NCBI GenBank assembly: GCA_002380945.1
Contig: DFWO01000193.1
Coordinates: 1 to 9,125 of the forward strand
Source: Methylococcaceae bacterium UBA4132
Lineage (GTDB): Bacteria > Pseudomonadota > Gammaproteobacteria > Methylococcales > Methylomonadaceae
Length of the DNA stretch: 9,125 bases
Direction of reading: 5' to 3'
Shown in pieces: positions 5,312-9,125 of this stretch. Both the position numbers and the translations under genes were made by a program. Each line of letters opens with the position of its first letter. Position 1 is the stretch's first letter. The notes below the pieces were generated by a model. That model did no database searches, had not been told where the DNA came from, and saw only the letters and a list, made by a program, of their open reading frames with translations.

Positions 5312-6885
5312 TATTTTGCCCCTTTCATTTCATCGGGTGATAAGCCGCGTGTCATGTATTTAACGCGCCCATGTGCGAAAATACCTGCGGGGCTTTCCAT
5401 CGGAATGGTAGTGATTTTTTCTAGGCTGTTGGAATCATAAACCACGACTTCATCGCCGCTGTAACCTGCGCTGACGTATAAAAATTTACCGTCTGTGCTG
5501 TATTCAGGGAAATAAGCGTGTCCGCCGACATCTAGGGTTTTAACCACTTCCAATGATTTTTTATCAATCAATTGAATGGTACGCGCACGACGGTCTTTGG
5601 AAATAATGTCAACTGCCACATAAGGCGCGTTAGCATGAGCGGCTGGGGATTCTGTGCCACCATCGACAGGCACTTGTTTAACCACTTCCATTTTGTCCAA
5701 GTCCCAAACACTGACTACAGTTTTATCGCAGTCACCAAAGTTAGTACCAAAACCGAGTGTGCGTCCATCGACTTCAACGGCTGAGCCTCCGCCAACGTGC
5801 GGCACACAACCTGCTTGCAGTTTTTTGATGATTTTGCGCTCTTTTAAGTCAATCGCGGCAACGATGTTATCATCATAGGCGGCAATCATGAGTTTTTGTC
5901 CGCCATGTGTTAAGAAGGCATCATGTAGGTGATGACCGACATCGGTTATGCGAGTGACAGGAAAATCATCTTTTAAATCGACTACCCAAACTTGCCCTGC
6001 ATTTTCTAAGGCAATGGCAAAAATATCGGCAAACGGTGTGCCGATAATCATGCCAGAATCAGAGCTAACCTGTTTACCGTCTGGGTCTATGCCTTCAAGT
6101 TCAAAAGTTTTCAGCGGCTCTAAGGTATCAGCATTTAAAATAACTGCATTATGGGGAACAAATGAACCTGCCATGATGTATTTGCCATCACGCGATACGC
6201 CGATACCTGGTCCGTTCAAGCCCGTTTTTACACTGCGCACCGCCTGCATAGAATATAAATCAACTTTAAAAATTTCTGCGGTATCGGTTTTCACATAAGC
6301 CCAGCGCGGATTAGCAGGGTTATAGTCGATGATATGGGCGGCTGTGCCTGTTGGAATTTCACCAATGACTTTATGCGTTAGGCTGTTAATAAACACCGCT
6401 TTTGAACCTGCACCGCGTCCGTATTTGCCACGCGCCGCGACACCAATCACATTGTCCATGCTGTCGATGTCGTAAGTGGGTTTGGAGGGCAGGGTGCTTT
6501 CGTCTTTGACATAGACTTTAATGGATTTTTTAATGTCATCCATCGTCCATGCGGGGTTGGGTAATTTAGGCGTTTCTTTTAGATGTGTGACTAAGCCGCG
6601 AATCTCATCATCGGATAGTTTGCCAAAAAACGGCGGCATCAGGGTATCAAAACTACCTGTCATAATCAGACTGCGTAACGCAGTAGGACTTCGACCTTTT
6701 AGGGTTTCTGAGTTTAATGCGGGGGCGATATAACCGCCGTGATCTGAACCATGACAACCAGCACAGTTGTCTTCAAACAGTTTGTGCATTTTTTGTGCTT
6801 GAGCCTCAGATTCTGCTGCCTGTACGATACTAGCAGAAAGAACAGTGAGAATAGCAGTGCAGAGAAGTTTTTTAGTTGTTTTCAT
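5311..6885 (-). CDS. Cytochrome cd1-family haem protein (NirS/NirN-like)
   Basis: This periplasmic protein (524 residues) has an N-terminal cytochrome c domain and a d1-haem eight-bladed propeller. I choose the ATG at 6885-6883, with GGAG nine bases upstream, over a TTG at 6915 that would add ten residues and spoil the signal peptide (MKTTKKLLCTAILTVL...VQAA). The c-haem motif CAGCH is at 41-45 with M83 in LMPPFF as likely ligand. The propeller keeps the three histidines of cytochrome cd1: H184 in GTAAHII (the proximal d1 ligand position), H321 in HLHD and H363 in CVPHVGGG (active-site histidines of NirS). Between the domains, DDIKKSIKVYV resembles the NirS linker. Length lies between NirN (about 490) and NirS (about 570). 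It could be a nitrite reductase or a NirN-like d1-maturation enzyme; the retained histidines allow either. It forms an operon with the small cytochrome c downstream. No d1-haem biosynthesis gene is near. Confidence 0.9.
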   Translation of the reverse strand: MKTTKKLLCTAILTVLSASIVQAAESEAQAQKMHKLFEDNCAGCHGSDHGGYIAPALNSETLKGRSPTALRSLIMTGSFDTLMPPFFGKLSDDEIRGLVTHLKETPKLPNPAWTMDDIKKSIKVYVKDESTLPSKPTYDIDSMDNVIGVAARGKYGRGAGSKAVFINSLTHKVIGEIPTGTAAHIIDYNPANPRWAYVKTDTAEIFKVDLYSMQAVRSVKTGLNGPGIGVSRDGKYIMAGSFVPHNAVILNADTLEPLKTFELEGIDPDGKQVSSDSGMIIGTPFADIFAIALENAGQVWVVDLKDDFPVTRITDVGHHLHDAFLTHGGQKLMIAAYDDNIVAAIDLKERKIIKKLQAGCVPHVGGGSAVEVDGRTLGFGTNFGDCDKTVVSVWDLDKMEVVKQVPVDGGTESPAAHANAPYVAVDIISKDRRARTIQLIDKKSLEVVKTLDVGGHAYFPEYSTDGKFLYVSAGYSGDEVVVYDSNSLEKITTIPMESPAGIFAHGRVKYMTRGLSPDEMKGAK

Positions 6886-6896
6886 TGTGATTAACT

Positions 6897-6925
6897 CCAG
6901 ATAGTGTTGATTCAATACTATCTGG
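6897..6925. promoter_or_regulatory. 29-bp palindrome overlapping the ribosome binding site of the cd1 gene
   Basis: CCAGATAGT (6897-6905) pairs exactly with ACTATCTGG (6917-6925); inside, after one mismatch (G opposite T), TTGA (6907-6910) pairs with TCAA (6912-6915) around a single central base at 6911. On the minus strand the outer arm ends in CTGG, the first bases of the CTGGAG ribosome binding site of the cd1 gene, 12 bases before its ATG. In mRNA the stem would partly hide the ribosome binding site; in DNA it would be a strong dimer operator. It is not an intrinsic terminator (no T-run) and does not match the FNR/DNR box TTGAT-N4-ATCAA. Confidence 0.7.
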
Positions 6926-6971
6926 TTTATTAGTAAACTTCAAGCCTCAATGTTGTAGAGTATTGAATAAC

Positions 6972-6982
6972 TTGCAATGCAA
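6972..6982. promoter_or_regulatory. Small dyad at the cd1 transcription start region
   Basis: TTGCAATGCAA is a perfect odd palindrome (TTGCA/TGCAA around one A). It lies just downstream of the proposed -10 box of the cd1 promoter, where a repressor would block transcription. No known regulator consensus is recognised, and an 11-bp dyad can arise by chance. Confidence 0.25.
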
Positions 6983-6986
6983 TGTC

Positions 6987-7015
6987 TTTATATAGCCGTT
7001 ATGACGCTATTTCAA
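6987..7015 (-). promoter_or_regulatory. Candidate sigma70-type promoter of the cytochrome operon
   Basis: On the minus strand TTGAAA (7015-7010) and TATAAA (6992-6987) are spaced by exactly 17 bases, five of six consensus bases in each box. Transcription would begin near 6980, leaving a leader of about 95 bases that contains the 29-bp palindrome. I see no FNR-type box upstream, although low-oxygen control would be expected for a nitrite reductase. Confidence 0.55.
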
Positions 7016-7038
7016 AAATCAAGCGTTCCCTGTATTCT
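7010..7038 (+). promoter_or_regulatory. Weak candidate promoter of cyoE
   Basis: TTTCAA (7010-7015) and TATTCT (7033-7038) are 17 bases apart. The -35 match is poor, and the same bases form the -35 box of the opposite promoter, so the two divergent units would compete for polymerase. Transcription would start near 7045, some 28 bases before the cyoE ATG. Confidence 0.28.
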
Positions 7039-7072
7039 ATGGAATAATCAAAAAGTTGGAATTTATTGAACA

Positions 7073-7972
7073 ATGACAAACGTCTCGCCCTCCCGTCCGC
7101 CATCTTGGAAATGCTATCTGAATCTGTGCAAATCAAACGTGGTGATAGAAATGATTTTTACCGCCGTGGTTGGTATGTTATTAGCTGTTCCTGCCTTGCC
7201 ACCCGTCGATACTATGATTTATGCCAATATAGGTATCGCGCTTGCCGCCGCGTCTGCTGCTGCCATTAATCATTTCGTTGATAGAGATATTGATAAGAAA
7301 CTTAATCCGCATCGTCCCATTCCAATGGGCTATCTAACACCTAAACAAGTTATTATTTTTGCGGCTGTGCTGGGTGTGATTGCAATGGTCGTGTTGATGG
7401 TAAAAGTCAACGCCTTAACCGCATGGCTGACGTTACTGTCGTTATTTGGTTATGCCGTGGTGTATACCAAATACCTGAAACGAATGACTCCGCAAAATAT
7501 CGTCATCGGTGGCGCGTTTGGCGCAACACCACCTTTGCTGGGTTGGTGTGCTATTACAGGTGAAATTCATCCTTATGCCTTGCTGTTAGTTTTGATTATT
7601 TTCGTTTGGACACCGCCACATTTTTGGCCGCTTGCCATTGCCAGACAAGAGAAATACCAAAAAATCTACGAAGATTTTAGAATTCCGATGTTGCCTGTCA
7701 CTAACGGCATTGATCACACCCTATTACAAATTTTGCTCTACAGCGTGTTATTGCTGATTGTCACGCTGTTGCCTTATTTAACAGGCATGAGTGGCTTGAT
7801 TTATTTGGTAACAGTCATTCCTTTGGGGCTAATATTTATTTATTACGCTTTATTAATGATGCGTAAAAAAGATAAAGAAACCGCCATGGCGACCTTTTGG
7901 TTTTCCATTGTTTATATCACGCTACTGTTCGCGGCGTTGTTAATTGATCACTATTTTAGATTTACATTATGA
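7073..7972 (+). CDS. cyoE: Protohaem IX farnesyltransferase (haem O synthase)
   Basis: This is a UbiA-superfamily membrane prenyltransferase of 299 residues (family about 290-310) that adds a farnesyl group to haem B to make haem O for terminal oxidases. Several hydrophobic helices are evident. The first prenyl-diphosphate/Mg site NHFVDRDID is at 66-74, and family signatures YTKYLKRMTPQNIVIGGAFG (131-150), PPLLGW (153-158) and FVWTPPHFWPLAIA (177-190) leave little doubt. Oddities: the usual KPRV near the N-terminus is KSNV (20-23); the RTxxRP after the first Asp motif is shortened to NPHRP, about two residues fewer; and the loop before IPMLPV (204-209) is about four residues longer than usual. 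The start ATG has only a weak TTGGAA ribosome binding site; no better start is visible. Its stop overlaps the next start by ATGA. It lies divergently from the cd1 cytochrome operon. Confidence 0.93.
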   Translation: MTNVSPSRPPSWKCYLNLCKSNVVIEMIFTAVVGMLLAVPALPPVDTMIYANIGIALAAASAAAINHFVDRDIDKKLNPHRPIPMGYLTPKQVIIFAAVLGVIAMVVLMVKVNALTAWLTLLSLFGYAVVYTKYLKRMTPQNIVIGGAFGATPPLLGWCAITGEIHPYALLLVLIIFVWTPPHFWPLAIARQEKYQKIYEDFRIPMLPVTNGIDHTLLQILLYSVLLLIVTLLPYLTGMSGLIYLVTVIPLGLIFIYYALLMMRKKDKETAMATFWFSIVYITLLFAALLIDHYFRFTL

Positions 7973-8997
7973 GTAACTTTAGCCACCACGAACAAACACC
8001 TCGCCCTGAACATCCATTTGCTGAATTCATACGCATTCTTGGCAAAGGTAAAAAAGGCTCACGACCTTTAACACAAGAAGAAGCTCATCGCGCGATGTCC
8101 ATGATTTTGGCAGATGAAGTATTGCCGATACAGCTCGGCGCGTTTTTAATGCTGATGCGTGTTAAAGAAGAAACACCCGAAGAATTAGCAGGCTTTGTAC
8201 AAGCCGCGCGTGAATCCTTTTATCATGATGTATTACATACACCCGTTGATTTAGATTGGTCATCTTATGCAGGTAAACGCCGACATTTACCTTGGTTCTT
8301 ATTGTCCGCGTTATTACTGGCAGAAAATGGTATCCGCGTCTTAATGCACGGTTCAGAAGGACATACCGCTGGCAGATTGTACACCGCAAACGTACTGCCC
8401 TATTTAGGCTTGCAGCCTGCCACCTCGCTGCAACAAGCCCAGCAACAACTCGAACAACGCAACTTCAGTTACCTATCACTGAAATACTTCTGCCCAAAAT
8501 TGCATGACATTATCGAATTGCGCCCGCTATTAGGTTTGCGCTCCCCCGTTCACACCCTCGTACGGTTATTAAATCCGTTCAATGCTGATTACAGCATTCA
8601 AGGTATTTTTCATCCTAGCTATCGTCCTGTCCATCAACAAGCCTCGGCTCTATTACAACAAGCCCACAGCGCGGTACTAAAAGGCGAAGGCGGTGAAACT
8701 GAACGTAACCCCGACGTAGACTGTTTAGTACAAAGCGTCCACCACGATGAATTATCCGATGAAAACTGGACAGCTTTATTTACTCGTCGTCATGTCAAAG
8801 CTGAACAACTAGACCCTGAACAACTCGCGTTAGTCTGGCAAGGTAAAATACAAGATGACTTTGCCGAAGCGACTATCATCGGTACAGCCGCTATCGCTTT
8901 GAAGCTCTTAGGTAAAGTTGATAGTCAAGCACAAGCTGAGCAGCTCGCCCGTGATTATTGGTTAAATCGAAATACGACGGCGTTTGGTCGGGAGTGA
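7969..8997 (+). CDS. ybiB: TrpD2/YbiB family protein (anthranilate phosphoribosyltransferase-like, nucleic-acid-binding)
   Basis: This 342-residue protein follows the YbiB/TrpD2 family, structural relatives of anthranilate phosphoribosyltransferase that in E. coli YbiB bind DNA and lack the enzyme's activity. Signs are the N-terminal helical domain with RILGKGKKGSRPLT (22-35) and LPIQLGAFLMLMRVKEETPE, the segment HGSEGHTAGRLYT, the RSPVHTLVRLLNPF helix that stands where the phosphoribosyl site is in TrpD, and KGEGGETERNPD, a hallmark of this family. The TrpD catalytic GTGGD-type loop is not visible, so a role in tryptophan synthesis is unlikely. The start ATG shares ATGA with the cyoE stop, pointing to coupled translation; the functional link with haem O synthesis is unknown. 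The gene is complete and followed by a hairpin. Confidence 0.85.
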   Translation: MSNFSHHEQTPRPEHPFAEFIRILGKGKKGSRPLTQEEAHRAMSMILADEVLPIQLGAFLMLMRVKEETPEELAGFVQAARESFYHDVLHTPVDLDWSSYAGKRRHLPWFLLSALLLAENGIRVLMHGSEGHTAGRLYTANVLPYLGLQPATSLQQAQQQLEQRNFSYLSLKYFCPKLHDIIELRPLLGLRSPVHTLVRLLNPFNADYSIQGIFHPSYRPVHQQASALLQQAHSAVLKGEGGETERNPDVDCLVQSVHHDELSDENWTALFTRRHVKAEQLDPEQLALVWQGKIQDDFAEATIIGTAAIALKLLGKVDSQAQAEQLARDYWLNRNTTAFGRE

Positions 8998-9029
8998 TAT
9001 GGCTTTTATTGTGGTTGGCAAGCGGCTCA

Positions 9030-9058
9030 CAAGCTGTAAAAAACGGTTTTATAGCTTG
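9030..9058 (+). terminator. 12-pair hairpin after the cyoE-ybiB unit
   Basis: CAAGCTGTAAAA (9030-9041) pairs along its whole length with TTTTATAGCTTG (9047-9058), one pair being G-T (9036 with 9052), around an AACGG loop. It begins 33 bases after the ybiB stop codon and is the probable end of that transcript. No T-run follows, so it may act as a 3' stabiliser or need help to terminate. Its right arm touches the -35 box of the tRNA promoter. Confidence 0.5.
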
Positions 9059-9083
9059 CATAAGCAAAATCTCTTGGTATAAT
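9056..9083 (+). promoter_or_regulatory. Promoter of the tRNA gene
   Basis: TTGCAT (9056-9061) and a perfect TATAAT (9078-9083) are separated by 16 bases and followed by the GC-rich GCGCCGC, a discriminator typical of stable-RNA promoters under stringent control. The tRNA begins 24 bases after the -10 box, so a short 5' leader containing GAAGT-TAAT-ACTTC (a five-pair stem) would be removed by RNase P. Confidence 0.75.
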
Positions 9084-9106
9084 GCGCCGCTTGAAGTTAA
9101 TACTTC

Positions 9107-9125
9107 AGGCGCGTAGCTCAGTTGG
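9107..9125 (+). tRNA. 5' end of a tRNA gene, cut by the window end
   Basis: AGGCGCG (9107-9113) can be the seven-base acceptor strand, followed by TAGCTCAGTTGG, the universal U8-A9 and D-arm start of bacterial tRNAs. The anticodon lies outside the window. From memory the first bases match tRNA-Val(GAC) of some gammaproteobacteria best, with tRNA-Ile-like starts as an alternative; the identity is a guess. Confidence 0.8.

Noticed and set aside
5572..6733. Several plus-strand open frames of 70-116 residues
   Set aside because: They are antisense to the well-supported cd1 gene, with low-complexity Ser/Pro/Thr-rich translations and no start signals.
6886..6915. TTG start extending the cd1 protein by ten residues
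   Set aside because: The ATG at 6885 has GGAG at normal distance and gives a clean signal peptide; the extension would lie inside the palindrome.
7969..8997. True anthranilate phosphoribosyltransferase (trpD)
   Set aside because: The glycine-rich catalytic loop of TrpD is not visible, no trp genes are adjacent, and the KGEGGE segment marks the TrpD2/YbiB branch.
1..9125. CRISPR array or integrase/attachment site
   Set aside because: No regularly spaced direct repeats, cas-like genes or integrase coding sequence were found; the tRNA at the right end is cut off, so attachment-site use cannot be judged.

Overview
The window looks like chromosomal DNA of a moderately AT-rich gram-negative bacterium, probably a gammaproteobacterium. 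The supporting signs are an outer-membrane TonB-dependent receptor, periplasmic c-type and d1-type cytochromes, a CyoE-like haem O synthase beside a TrpD2/YbiB-like protein, and a tRNA 5' end that resembles gammaproteobacterial tRNAs. CyoE resembles the forms I remember from Legionella and sulfur-oxidising relatives, but I cannot fix a genus.

Left part (1-2700). The left edge holds a short decayed piece that reads like a DDE transposase of the IS982/IS4 type, followed by a cluster of inverted repeats (143-245) and an intact TonB-dependent receptor on the minus strand (287-2590). The substrate of the receptor cannot be read from the sequence; its leader is too short for a cobalamin riboswitch.

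Middle part (2700-4960). This is an accessory patch. It has a broken HigB/RelE-type toxin tail overlapping a frameshifted XRE-type antitoxin, two small hairpin repeats, and a minus-strand 485-residue protein joining a beta-class DNA methyltransferase to an Mrr-like nuclease domain, with no separate restriction or specificity gene nearby. An inverted repeat and a clear intrinsic terminator close the patch on the right.

Right part (4960-9125). A two-gene minus-strand operon encodes a cytochrome cd1-family protein and a small periplasmic cytochrome c, joined by a TAATG stop/start overlap. The leader of the cd1 gene carries a 29-bp near-perfect palindrome that runs into its ribosome binding site. 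Divergently, cyoE and a TrpD2/YbiB-family gene overlap by ATGA. After them come a 12-bp hairpin, a strong sigma70-like promoter with a GC-rich discriminator, and the first 19 bases of a tRNA cut off by the window end.

Functionally, the right part is about respiratory haem proteins: a d1-haem protein with its probable electron-carrier cytochrome, back to back with the enzyme that makes haem O for terminal oxidases. No d1-haem biosynthesis gene lies in the window. I see no clearly new multi-gene system. The least ordinary items are the methyltransferase-nuclease fusion, the palindrome over the cd1 start, and the altered signature motifs of CyoE.
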